A stretch of DNA of 64,000 nucleotides from positions 1 to 64,000 of the forward strand of contig NW_004086413.1 in NCBI RefSeq assembly GCF_000220395.1, written 5' to 3'. The position numbers were made by a program, and so were the translations under genes. The DNA is from Ichthyophthirius multifiliis (taxonomy: Eukaryota; Ciliophora; Oligohymenophorea; Hymenostomatida). The notes under the pieces were generated by a model. It was not told the DNA's origin. It saw only the letters and a program-made list of their open reading frames with translations, and made no database searches. Below are positions 35,804 through 48,210 of the stretch, one piece after another. Position 1 is the first letter of the stretch. Each line of letters begins with the position of its first letter.

Positions 35804-38800
35804 TAAAGAATTAATGTACTTAATGTATTAATAATGCTTCTTTAATCAATGGGTCTTGTAAATGCAAAAATGGTAAAGTTGCTTACAAATATGAATGTGT
35901 ACCTTCTTGTCCTTCAGGCTTTGTACCTGATAGCACTTCTACATACTGTATAACTAGTAAATGTGTTAATTGTATTACTTGTAATATTGATAATAATACT
36001 TGTTAAATTTGTTCTTAAGGATTTTTTTTATATGAAAATTAATGTATAAGTAAATGTCCTTCTAATACGGTTATTAAAGGTCAAATTTGTGAAGATTTTG
36101 TAAATAAATTTACAAGTAAAATATAAATTAAAATAATATTATATATTTAATTTAAAATATATTTATAAAAAAAGATGGTATTTATATATTAAAAGGATTA
36201 TTTACTAATGAATTTGGGCCATCAGAAATTTAAACTTTAGATTTAAGTTTCCAAAATTTCTTTTCAGAATAAATTGGTGGATTTGCTTAAATTTCATATT
36301 GTGGTCCTACTTTATTAGTTGTAGGATCGGATATAGCTGGATAGAATGCAAAAATTTTAAAACATTTTAAAAATTTGTAAATATTATATATTCATATTTA
36401 AATAATATAAATAAAAGATAACCTCATTGGTAAGTAAGAGTTGGTTTTGTCTATTTTTTAATTGATGAGTATTTTTATAAAAATTATGTTAATATATAAA
36501 TAGATGGGAAAGAAATTCCTGCTAATCCAAAAATATTAAAAAAATAATCTATATATAGAAAATATAACAGTATATATTATAACGAAAGAGTATTTTAATA
36601 TGATCAAACTATTTTGCACTCTTCTTCTGATATGAAATTTTAAATTTCATCATATTTATAATATAACGATAGAATTTTATGGAATAAGAGAATTATTTGT
36701 TATTTTAGATAGAGTATAATTAAAATAATATATATAATATTTATATCAATAATTTTTAATTTTAAAGTGTAAACCTAATTGCATAAGATGTCCAAATGGT
36801 ATATGTGATTAATGTGATGCAAATGCATTTTGGAGTACTACAATTGGAAGTGATTGTGTAATTAAATGTCCTGATGGTTTTTGGGGAGATAATAAAACGA
36901 GGTAATGTACGACATGCAATACTATTTGCTTGACATGTAATTAAGGTAATATTTAAATATAATCAATATAAATAGAATTAAAATGCATATAAATATGTAT
37001 AAATATATATAAATGTGTATAAATATATATAAATATATATTTATAAATATATATATTTTATTTTTTTCTTATTTATTTCTATATAATATTTAAATTTATT
37101 AGGAGATAGTGTAAGTTGTACAAGTTGCAAACCAGGCACTTTTTTATATAATGATTAATGCATAATTAATTGTCCTCCTGTAGGATTCTTTCCTAATGAT
37201 TTAAATAATATATGCACACCATGTAATTCTACATGTAATTAATGTAATGGGTCTGGTAAAATATAATAAATTATTTTATTATATACTCTATAAAAAATTA
37301 TATAAATATAGATTATAATTAATGTACAAAATGTACAGGTTAGTATTTTTTATATTTAAATTAATGTTTAATTAAATGTCCTAATGGTTTTTATCATAGC
37401 TCAACTGGTATAATATAAATATAATTTAATTTTTAAATAAAATAATTAGGAAATTTATGTCTTTAATGTAACCCAATATGTAAAACATGCACAGCAGGTA
37501 CATCAAAAGATTGTCTAACATGCTCAACTTAAATATATTAACCTTTAACTAAATAATGTGTTGATAATTGTGACTCAAATTAATATTCAAATGGTTAATC
37601 TTGTTAACCTTGTGATTTTTCTTGTACAAAATGCTCAGGACCTTCAAATACATAATGTGAATCTTGTTCTGGATTAAAGTAAATATCAATTTTATTTTAA
37701 TAAGAATTAAATTTTATAAATATAGTTTTTTATATGAAAAATAATGTACATAATCTTGTCCAAATTAATTTTATAAAAATACTTCAAATAATTAATGTTC
37801 GCCTTGTGAATCTACGTGTTTTAATTGTAATGGAAGTTAATATAATAATTGTATATAGTGTAATGGAGTTCTTCTATTGACAAAAAACTAATGCTTAACT
37901 TCTTGTTTAGATGGGACTTTTTAAACTTAAAAAAATTTATGTTCTAACTGTACTAATCCTTGTGATAAATGTTCAGGAACAGCTAATAATTGTACAGGGT
38001 AAAAAAATAATATTTATAATATATATATGAAATATATATGTATATAAATATATAAAAATATATATATATATATATATTTTTGTATATATATTTGTTTTAA
38101 TATATTCTAGATGTGCAGGTTTTACTTTTTTAGAAAATAATAAATGTGTAAATACTTGTTAACCAGGGTTTTATGGAAATAAATGTAAAAAAACAAATAT
38201 TTATATATCTGTATAAAAATTTAAAATAAAGCCACAAATACATGTGATCCATGTAATCCATAATGTAAAACCTGTTCTATAGGAAATTTAGAAAATTAAT
38301 GTGATTCCTGTTCAACTAAATTTTATGATTCAATTGATAAAAGATGTAAAGATCCTTGCCCTATTAAATTTTACGGGAATACTTCCACTATGCTATGTGA
38401 AGTAATATATATATAAATTATATATATAAATAATAAATTAGCCATGCTCCTCCCCATGTTTTGAATGTATAACTAATGATACAAAATGCACTAAATGCAC
38501 TGGTTCTTATTTTTTAAATGATTTCTAATGCGTAACCTCAAATCTCTGTCCTTCTGGTAAATACGCCGAGATAAAAACTAATAAATGCGAATTTTGTGAT
38601 ACTAAGATCTGCAAGACATGTACGGAAACTCCTAAAAAATGCACTAGCTGTCCTATTGGAGCATTTTTATAGGATAATACTTGCAAATCGAATTGTTCAA
38701 AAGGAACATATGGAAATTCTACTAGTGGTATATGTGAACCTTGTAATTCTAAATGCAAAAGTTGCGTAGGCCCTTCTATAAGCGATTGTTCTAGTTGTTC

Positions 38801-39284
38801 TCCTGGATCAGGCTATTTTAATCCTATTACAAAGATCTGTTCATTTACTTGTCCTGTGGGTTACTATTAAAACAATACATATCCGGATGATTTATAATGC
38901 TCTAAATGTCAAATAGGATGTGATTAATGTGATAACCTTTCTACATGTACTTTGTGTAATTCTAGTTATTTTTTCTTAAATGGAAATTGTTTGACTTCAT
39001 GTCCTAGTTCTTATTCTAAAAATATAGTAAATAAAATATGCGTTAAATGTAATGATACATGCTTCTAGTGTGAGGATAATGAGATTAATAATTGCACAGA
39101 ATGTTAAGGAGATAAATTTTTATAAGACAAATAATGTAAATATACTTGTAATGGAAAATTTTATCCAAATAAAACTAATAACATATGTAGTCAATGTCAT
39201 AATTTTTGTGAATAATGTAATGGACCAACTAGTTTAGAATGCACTAAGTATATAAAAATAAATAAAAATATATATAAATATATG

Positions 39285-39340
<56 letters not shown>

Positions 39341-40901
39341 TATATATTTATATTTATTTTTAAAAAAAAGATGTTCAGGTGATTTATTTTTAGAAGTTGG
39401 TTAATGTAAAAATAATTGCTCATCTAAAAAATTTTAAAATTAAAGTTTTTAATTATAATTTTATTATATATATTTTATTTTATTTTATATAAAAGTTACT
39501 AATACTTGTGATAGTTGTGATTAAACATGTACTACATGTTCTTTAGGTAATTAACCTTATTAATGTGATACTTGTAGTGGAATTTTATATTTAAACCTTG
39601 ATAATACTTGTTAATAAACTTGTCCATCATAATATTTTAAAAATTCATCAAACTTTAAATGTTAAGTAAAAAGATAAACATTTTTTTTTTTAATTAAAAA
39701 AAAAAGAAATGTAATGATACATGTAAAGAATGTAATGGAAGTCTATACACATAATGTACTGAATGTACAGGTTTTTTAAATTTAGACGTAAATAAGTGTG
39801 TCTAAAACTGTCCTTTTGGTTAATTTGCCTTAAATAATAAATGTGAGCTCTGCGATTCTAACTGTAAATAATGTTTAAATTCTAAAACTTTATGTACTGA
39901 ATGTAATTCTCCTTTATATTTAGATTTTACAGTAAATAAATGCAGAAGTAAATGTCCTTTAGGTACCTATAGTAATTCTTTGAATTAAAAATGTGAATCA
40001 TGTAATACTAAATGTTATGGATGTTCTGGTCCTTTAGCTAATGAATGTAATTAATGCACAGGTATTTTATTTTTGGACATAAAAACTAAAACATGTGTAG
40101 AAAATTGTCCAGATACTTTCTTTGGAGATAAAACAACTTAAATGTGCCAATAATGTGGTCCTAATTGTACATCTTGTGACCCTTTAAATATAAATTAATG
40201 TTTATCTTGTAAAGGAGATTTGTTTTTGTATGAAGGAAAGTGTATAAAAAATTGCCCAGAATAATATTTTGAAAATATTTCTTTAAATAATAATATATGT
40301 GATAGTTGTGATCCTACATGCTTAAGTTGTTTCGGAAAAGAAAATAATAAATGCATTTCATGTAATGGAGATTATTATTTTTATAAAAATTATTGTTTAA
40401 GAGATTGCCCAGAAGGTACTTATTAAAAAGACCAAATTAATAATAATATATGTGATAACTGTAATTCTAAATGTACTGAATGTATAGGTCCTTTAGAAAC
40501 AGAATGCACAAAGTAATAGATATTTTTTTTCATATAAAAAGTATTTATTAAAGGTGTAGTGAATCTCTTTTTTTAGATTAAACATAATGTATTTCAAGTT
40601 GTCCAGAAAGAAAATATAAAAAAAATGGTCCAGGTAAATAATTTATACAGATAAAAAATGAATTAAATAATAAAGGAAATATAAATAACATTTGTGATGA
40701 TTGTCATAATACATGTTACTTATGTAATGGTCCATCTGATAATGAATGTACTAAATGTTCAGGTTCTAAATATTTTAAAGCAAATAAATGTCTTACTGAT
40801 TGCGGAAATCATTAATATGGTAATCCAATAACATAAAATTGCGAAGTAAATAAAAAAAATTTATAAAATTAAATATAATACATAAAATAATAAATATATA
40901 A

Positions 40902-40953
<52 letters not shown>

Positions 40954-41814
40954 TTTTTAGAATTGTAGTTCTAATTGTCTTTAATGTTTTTAAAAAGCAG
41001 ATGATTGTACTGCATGTGATATTTCTTTATATTTAAATTATACAATCCCTTAATCCTAAAAATATATTCTTACTGGAAAATGCTTTAGTACATGCCCATC
41101 ATAATAATTTGGTAATTAAGTAACAAATAAATGTGAAAAATGTGATACCAATTTATGTAAGGAATGCTCTAAATCGTCTACTAAATGCACTTAATGCAGT
41201 TAACCGACTTTTTTATTTGATGAAAAATGCATTTTAAACTGCCCTAAAGGTACTTATCCAGATTAGATTACTAATATATGTTCTTAATGCCATATTTCTT
41301 GTAAATCTTGCCATGGTAAAGAATCAACTGACTGCAATAGTTGCACAATCGGAAAATATTATGATGAAATAAGTAAATAATGTGTCGAAAATTGTCCATT
41401 ATTATATTATAAAGATGATTCATAATAAATATGTGGAAAATGTGAAATACATTGTCTGAAATGCGAACATAATAACCCCGTTATATGCAACAATTGTATA
41501 GACAATTATTATTTATTTAATGGTAAATGTAGGGATAGTTGTTAAGCAGAAACTTATAAAAATGGAGCTGAATGTTTACCTTGTAATTCAAGTGTCTGTA
41601 AAACTTGCATAGATACACCAACTAAGTGTACTTCGTGTTAAAATGATAAATATTTATAATAAAATGAATGTAAGGAAAATTGTAATGATTTATTTTATAA
41701 AGGATAAAAAAATGGAATTAAAATGTGTATACCATGTTAAGAACCATGCCTTTAATGTGAAAATGAATTTAAATGTTTAAGGTATTAAACAAAAAAATTT
41801 TTTTTTATATATAT

Positions 41815-41863
<49 letters not shown>

Positions 41864-44633
41864 TATTATTTATTAAAGTTGCATTTAAGGACTTTTTTTC
41901 AGTAATTTTTCATGTTTAAAAAATTGTCCCTTAGGATAATTTTAAGATACAAAATCTAGTAAACTATTTTTTTATTATTTATTGATATATTTATTTATTT
42001 TATTAAATTTTAATAAAATAAATATATTAAATTAGAATTTTTATTATGTTAAGATTGTGATATTTCATGTACTTCATGTTCAGGTCCTAGTAATTCTGAA
42101 TGTTTATCATGTTCTGGCAGCTTATATTTCGATTCACTAAAAAAACAATGCGTAAATTAATGTGATTCAGGTTATTTTAGTAACTTAATTTTTAACCTTT
42201 GTGAAGTAATATATATATTTAATTATATTTTATAAACAAAAATAATACATATTATTAAGAAATGTAATTCAGTTTGTTTAGAATGTTAAGGTACTTCTAT
42301 ATAATGCACAAAATGTCCAATGGACCTATAATTAGTTGGAAGTTAATGTATTCCCTGCGCAAAAGGTTTTTTTTATAATAAAATAGCTTAAGATTGTTAA
42401 AAATGTTAGAATCCCTGTTTAGAATGTAAAAAATAAGAAGACATATGTTTAAAATGCATACCTGGAACCTATTTATATAATAATATGATAACTTAAACAA
42501 TCCAATGTTTATAAGAGTGTCCTTTAAACACTTATCTTTTAAACAATTCTTAATGTGTGGCTTGTAATGTAAATTGCATATCTTGTAAAGGTCCAAGTGA
42601 TTAGGATTGTCTTATTTGTGCATTTGAACTTGTTTTTGATCCTTTATAGAATTAATGTAGCACTTAATGTTAACAAGGTTATTTTATTGATGATATTTAT
42701 TTCCCTTCATAATCAAATATTTAATTTAAAAAATGCGAAATGTGTCATCCAACATGTCTTTCATGTACAGGATCTTTACCAAATTAATGCTTAGAGTAAA
42801 ATAATAAATAAAATTAATAATATTAATAAAAAAAAAATTAATAGATGTTATCCCAACGCAATAAAACATTAAGGATAATGTTTAGAAGAATAACCTGATG
42901 GCCTTTTTATAAAGGAAAACAAATTTTTACCTTGTCACTGATCTTGTAAAAAATGCATATCTGAAAACGAGAATAGTTGTACATAATGCTACCCACAAAC
43001 CTTTTTACTTGAAGGAAAATGTGTATAAACATGCCCTTAATTCTAATTCGGGAATATCAATGAATTAGAATGCCAAAATTGTTCCCCAGAATGCTAGACT
43101 TGTTAAATTGAGTCTAATAATTGTACTTAATGTAAAAACCCAAAACTGTTAATTTAATATGGATCTTGTGTAGAATAATGTGATTTTTAAAAATACTTTT
43201 AGGAAAAAAAAAATTGCTTAAAATGCCATCCTATGTGTAAATATAGTTGCTCAGGTCCATCTGAAAAAGATTGCTTATAAAAAAAATAATAAATATATTA
43301 GGCTTATATATTTATAGTCTTTATATCACATACAGTGTTAATGATTATATGTTTTCATATGTAAATTATTTAGATAGAAATGACTCAAAAGAAAAAACTC
43401 AAAAATTAATGAATGTTTTCGACTTCAAATAAGCTAGCAGTCCTATATAAAAAATTAATTTATCAGTTCCTTAAACTTATAATTTATAATAAAATATGTA
43501 ACAACCTACAACAACTTCAATAAATGCTTAGTTATAAACAAATTAAGAAATGTAATAAGGAATTATACAAAAATTAAAGAAATAATATTAAAAAACTAAT
43601 ATAAATTTTGCTGCTGTTAATTAATAAACAAATTATTCTAAAGCAGAAGGAGATAATTCAGTTAAGAACAAAAATACACTAAGGTCAGTAGATGAATTAC
43701 ATGATATGAATTTGAAGGTAAATATTTAAAAATAATAAACTTCAGTGGCTTTAGGAAATATTTTTAGTGCAGTTGATGTAAGTAAATATTAAAATACTTA
43801 AGTTAATATTAATCGAAACAATACAGATATTATAAATGATGGTTAAAATCTTAATCCGATTACTTATAATTAGAGTAATTTTATTTATATATTATATATA
43901 AATATTTTTGTTTTTTATAAATAATAGTTGAAGAAGTATATGAAAAAAATAATGTATTAGATTTAAACAATAATTAAAATATGCTTTTAAATTAAAAACT
44001 TCGTTTTACAATAGTAAAAATTTAAAAAAAAAATAATTAAAAAATTTAATAGTTTGGTAATGAATTAGTAGGAATTATAACTTTATACGATTAATAAAAA
44101 TCAAGAATATTAAGGACATTTATTTTATATATAAAATATGCTAATTTCTTGATTATTTCATAATTGACATATTCAGTTATATAAATATATATATTATAAA
44201 TATATATATAAATATATAAAATATATATATTATAAATTAGGTTGGCACTTGGATGTTTATTGTTTGTATTATATTTGGTATTTTTATGAAAGGATTTGTT
44301 TCTAAATACCTTCTATAAATTTAATTTTTTGTCAGAAATAAAGGTTTACTTGGTATTATATTTTTATTATTAATATCTTTAGTTTAAATAATTTATTCAT
44401 TTATTCCTTATCTTAGTGGAATAACTTAAGATTAAGATATTTAATGGACTAAAATATATATTTATACTTTTTTCATAGATCTAATTATTGTTTAGTCTTT
44501 AATTGCTTTGTCTAATTATATTGTTTCTATAAAATATTTATAAATAACAAAAGGAATTAAGTTTAAATTTTAAAAATTGCTTACTTATTTCTTTTTATAA
44601 AAGCCAATAATAGATAAAATAAAAGATTATTGA
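35059..44633 (+). CDS. Giant Cys-rich (furin/GF-receptor-type repeat) membrane protein
   Basis: Roughly 2,500 residues in many exons separated by short A/T introns (first ones 35120-35184 and 35700-35808). It begins with a signal peptide (MLFIYIFIIITKLHYYLI). A beta-sandwich-like ectodomain follows (DGWFPSQLDYCQYQHYLEYV; PPHFQVYIRLDFMLYS), including a second unit with FYGIRELFVILD. Next come dozens of ~45-residue repeats of the form C-x2-C-x2-C-G...C-x3-C-P-x-G-F/Y, the GF-receptor/furin-like Cys-rich pattern seen in large ciliate surface proteins. After about 43,290 there is a membrane helix (AYIFIVFISHTVLMII), a Gln/Asn-rich region, and a final block of 3-4 TM segments (GTWMFIVCIIFGIFMKGF; LLGIIFLLLISLVQIIYSFI) ending KDY-TGA. 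It is likely a cell-surface or ciliary-membrane protein; ligand unknown. Two disruptions, near 36,675 and at 42,949, are listed separately. Confidence 0.85.
35711..35800. repeat. (AT)n microsatellite within an intron
   Basis: Nearly perfect TA/AT repeat (one G interruption) filling most of the 109-nt intron 35700-35808 of the giant Cys-rich gene. Confidence 0.9.
36655..36690 (+). other. Apparent frameshift within the giant Cys-rich gene
   Basis: Upstream the exon reads in one frame (SSSDMKFQISSYLQYND). Just after, the protein-like sequence FYGIRELFVILDR, which leads into the phase-correct next exon (CKPNCIRCPNG), is in another frame. No GT...AG pair lies between. A single missing T in the ATTTTATGG stretch would join them. 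This could be an assembly indel, a true mutation or frameshifting. Confidence 0.6.
42949..42951 (+). other. In-frame TGA inside a Cys-rich repeat
   Basis: The exon reads ...FLPCH-TGA-SCKKCISENENSC..., exactly where other repeats have C-H-x-[ST]-C. The frame stays open before and after it, with the TM block downstream. TGA is the stop codon of every other gene here, so this is a premature stop, a readthrough site or a sequence error. Confidence 0.75.
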
Positions 44634-44955
44634 TAAATAGATAATTGAATAATTATATAGAAAAAAATAAAAAAAATAAAAAATATATATATATATTTAT
44701 ATAAATAATATATATTTTTTCTTTATTATATATAAAATAAATATTTGATTATACGAAAATAATATATAATTATATAATTTTTTTTTTTATTAACAAATTA
44801 TATATTTATATATTATTTATATATATATAATAATATACTATAATTTTATATATTAATTTTAAATTTATTATTATGTATTCATAAATAAAATTAATTTTTT
44901 TTTAATATATATACCATTAAATATTTTTTTTTTAAAAAAAAAATCTTAATATTAT
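44634..44955. other. A+T-rich intergenic DNA between converging genes
   Basis: Short spacer with TA repeats and oligo-T; nothing recognised. Confidence 0.55.
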
Positions 44956-45805
44956 TCATTAATATAATATTTACATATCATATTTTTAATTATATTTTTA
45001 TTAAATCTAAGAAGATAAATTAAGTAATTTATTTTTTTATTATTTTAATATCATTGATGATTTTTATTAATTAATAGTATAATAATATAAAGAATTGCTT
45101 TTATATTTACTTTCTTAAATTTAATTATTATCATATAATAATTTTTATCTTCTTTTATTAATTTAATTTTAATTCTTAAATAAATTATTATTTTCTTTTA
45201 ATTATTTTATTTATTTATTATTTATTTCTTGATGATTATGAAAATTTCCTTTAAAAAAATTAATTTTGAATTCTTTTTCTTAAGTTTTCATATTTTATTT
45301 ACAAAATTTAAAATCTGAATCATAAACTATTTAATTTTTTAACTAATCATTATTTCTTCTATATTTTTTGTAAAGTTCTATTTATTTAATATTTTTTTTA
45401 TTAATTCCCTAAATACTCTAATTTATATCAAATTAAGATTATGTATATTTTTATAAAGATTAAAATTATTTATTCTAAATAAACACAATATTTTAAGTAT
45501 TTTCTGTTTATTTATTTTATATTTAGTCTTGATATGTGCTTTTTTTTTCTATTTTTTTAATTTTTTTATTATTTTTTATTTCTTTACATTAAATTTTAAT
45601 ATGATGTTTATGTCGAAACATGATTTTATTATTTAATTTACTAATTAGATTAATATCTTTTCTTTATTAAATCCTTTAATCGAATATTTTCTACTATAAA
45701 ATTCTTTATTTATGTACTTTAATTCTTATTAGATTTTAATATTATATGCTATTTTATTTAATTTTTTAAACTAATACATTTAGCTATTCTTGCGTCCAAA
45801 ATCAT
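44956..45805 (-). CDS. Hypothetical Gln/Lys/Asn-rich protein
   Basis: 260 residues with one 67-nt intron (45418-45484); spliced length divisible by three. It begins MILDARIAKCISLKNQIKQH and is strongly basic and polar, with predicted coiled or disordered character (KEFKINFFKGNFHNHQE; LKENNNLFKNQNQINKRRQK). No domain is recognised. It lies tail-to-tail with the giant Cys-rich gene and shortly downstream of the channel gene on the same strand. Confidence rests on the long TGA-free frame and a sensible splice. Confidence 0.6.
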
Positions 45806-46003
45806 ATTTAATTATTAATTCTTGATAAAAAAAATAAAAAAAAAATTAATTATTATAAAATTTTTACTAATATAAGAATAAAAAAATAAAAACTAAAAAA
45901 TATTAATAAAAATAAAAATAAAACGATAAATACTTTAAAAATGGCAATAAATATTATAAAAATTAAAATAAAACAAAACAAAAAAACATTAAAAATATAA
46001 ATT

Positions 46004-47746
46004 TCAGTATAAATTAAAATAAATAAATTATTAAACTTCTTCCTTTGAAATTTTCACACTTTCTCCCTAAAATTAAACTTCTATCTATTAAAAATCTCCC
46101 GAAAGTAACTTTAAAATTACTTCAGTTTCATCTTTTTCTTCCCTTTCTGTAATCTATCTTAATTTCTAAACTTTTTTAGAGAAAAAAGAACTTTCCTTTT
46201 CCATAATTTTTCCTAAATCATCACAAACATCATTAAATTAATCAATAATAAACTCTTATTTTTTATCAAAAAAACCTTCTTTTTTTTCCATATTTCCATA
46301 AACGAATTCTTCATTAGAGATTTTCCTGAAGTTTTCACATGAAAAAGCTACCATAATGTTCAAAAAAAAATAATTAGCTAAAAAAATAAACCCAACGAAA
46401 ACAATAGGAGTCAAATATCTTCCTTCTCTTACTAAAATTCTAATTATTTTTGCACACCAATCATCCAAAGTTAAAATCTAAACAAATGTATATACACTCA
46501 TATTAAAATCCGCCCATATATTTAATTCATAAACATTTTATAGAAAACATACTCCCCAAATCGCTAATATAAATATGATAGATATTATACCCAAAAATGT
46601 AGGCAAAAGTACCGGAAATACCAATATAGCTCCCATTATAATCTCCCTAGTTACTGTAAACACCTTAAAAAGTTTCAAAATACCCCCAAATCCAATACTT
46701 TGGGTATATTAAATACTATATAAATCACAAAAAAGACTAATTGGACCACTTAAGAAATGAAAAAGCATCATATAAAAGTGTTTTTTTTCCATTTCAAATT
46801 TTTTTCCACCGTTTTTTTTCATAAATATAGTTAAGACATGCACAGTATATAAAAAATCAGTAAAAATATGCAAAAAAATGGAAAAAAAGCCTTAAATATT
46901 TGCCAATTCTTTTTAAGAAAAAGTATTAAAAAATAAAATTAAATAAATAAAAATAACAATTTTATTATAGATTTTTCCAAAGCATATTTTTTCGATAAAA
47001 GAAATTTTCTAATTTTTATTAACATTTTTCAAACTAGCTTAGATCCCTAAAAATTATTAATTTTTCTCTTCTTCTAATTACCTTAAAATATCCAAAATAA
47101 ATCCAATTAAAATATTCCACAAAAATTAAGCTTAAATAAATACAAAAACAATAAAAAAAGAAGCACTTATCATATTTCTTTATTAGAGAACTTCTCTACC
47201 AATTTAACCCCAGCCGTCCATAGTCATTATTTATAACATAGTAAAAAATGCAAAGCTTATGTCATTAAAATAGTATTTTTCATAAAAAAGAGGACCGTAC
47301 ATATATGTAGCTATATATGTAAATAAATAAAAAACAAAAAAAAGACATAAAAACATATCTATTACTTTCGGAATTATTTAAATTACTTTTTTAAATACAA
47401 TTTATATTTGTTGAAATTCAAAAGCTTTACAAACTCGAAAAATCGAAGATATTATGTTTATTTTTTAATATATAATTATATTTATTAGGTCTATAATTAA
47501 ACTTATTGGACCACTTATTATATCAATTAGGTTTTGTTCTTTTTTTTATTATTTTAATATATAGTCCAATAGAAATATTATATTAATTGATATTTCCAGA
47601 ATTATTGGAATTATTAATTCGTAAATTGAAAAACCGGACTTTACTATGCCTGTTGTTATACCGAAATACGGTATTTGGACTGCAATTAAAATACACCAGG
47701 AATAAAATACTATAGATTAATTAATTTCAGTTAACTTATTTGACAT
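46004..47746 (-). CDS. Two-repeat voltage-gated-type cation channel
   Basis: Single-exon ORF of 580 residues in the membrane, with two Ion_trans-type six-TM repeats. In repeat I the S4-like segment is SSIFRVCKAFEFQQIQIVFK; the pore helix and filter read FTMLQIMTMDGWGQIGRE (about residues 188-205). Repeat II begins after HFYMMLFHFLSGPISLF, with its pore FVQILTLDDWCAKIIRI (about 415-432) and S6 FIFLANYFFLNIMVAF. Both filters have the T-x-D-x-W form of Ca2+-selective Cav and CatSper pores. Cav channels carry four repeats and CatSper one, so a two-repeat protein would have to dimerise, as two-pore channels do. S4 charges are few, so voltage sensing is doubtful. The C-terminal tail (about 470-580) is acidic and coiled. 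It may be a ciliary or endolysosomal Ca2+ channel; location is inference. Confidence 0.88.
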
Positions 47747-48210
47747 TTTCTCTGTCTCTTTTTTTTTTATATCCTTTTTTGGTAAATATTTATAAAAAAA
47801 CAAAAAATTATATAATTAATATTTAATAATATAACATTGTTTTATATTAAAAAAAAAAATTAATTGCAAATCTTTTTATTTTTTATTTAATATAAAATTC
47901 TATTAATATAAAATTTATTTTACTTAAATTTAAATTAATTGATATAAATAATAAAAAAAAACTATTTTATAATCTTAATAATAATTGAAAAAATCTAAAA
48001 CATTTTTATATAATTTAATTGTTTAAACTAATTATTAAATTTTACCCCAAAAAAAAAATTAAATATTTTGATAATAATATATATTATAATTAAAAACACT
48101 ACTAAGATAACTATATATTTTTTAATAAACGAAATATAATTATAGTTAATTTAATATAAATATTTATAAAAATGATATTATAAAATTTTATTTACAAAAA
48201 AAAAAAAATA
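47747..48210. other. A+T-rich intergenic DNA
   Basis: Upstream flank of the channel gene on the minus strand. A/T runs only. Confidence 0.55.

Noticed and set aside
38525-38758. Minus-strand ORF in the Cys-rich gene
   Set aside because: Antisense of Cys repeats; the sense strand carries the repeat pattern.
39052-39237. Plus-strand ORF in another frame
   Set aside because: Out-of-frame reading of the Cys-rich repeats of the giant gene.
42297-42794. Adjacent ORFs on both strands
   Set aside because: Both are alternate-frame readings of the continuous Cys-rich exon.
46256-46468. 70-residue minus-strand ORF
   Set aside because: Real sequence but only an internal fragment (pore and S6 of repeat II) of the two-repeat channel; cut by TAA/TAG read as stops.
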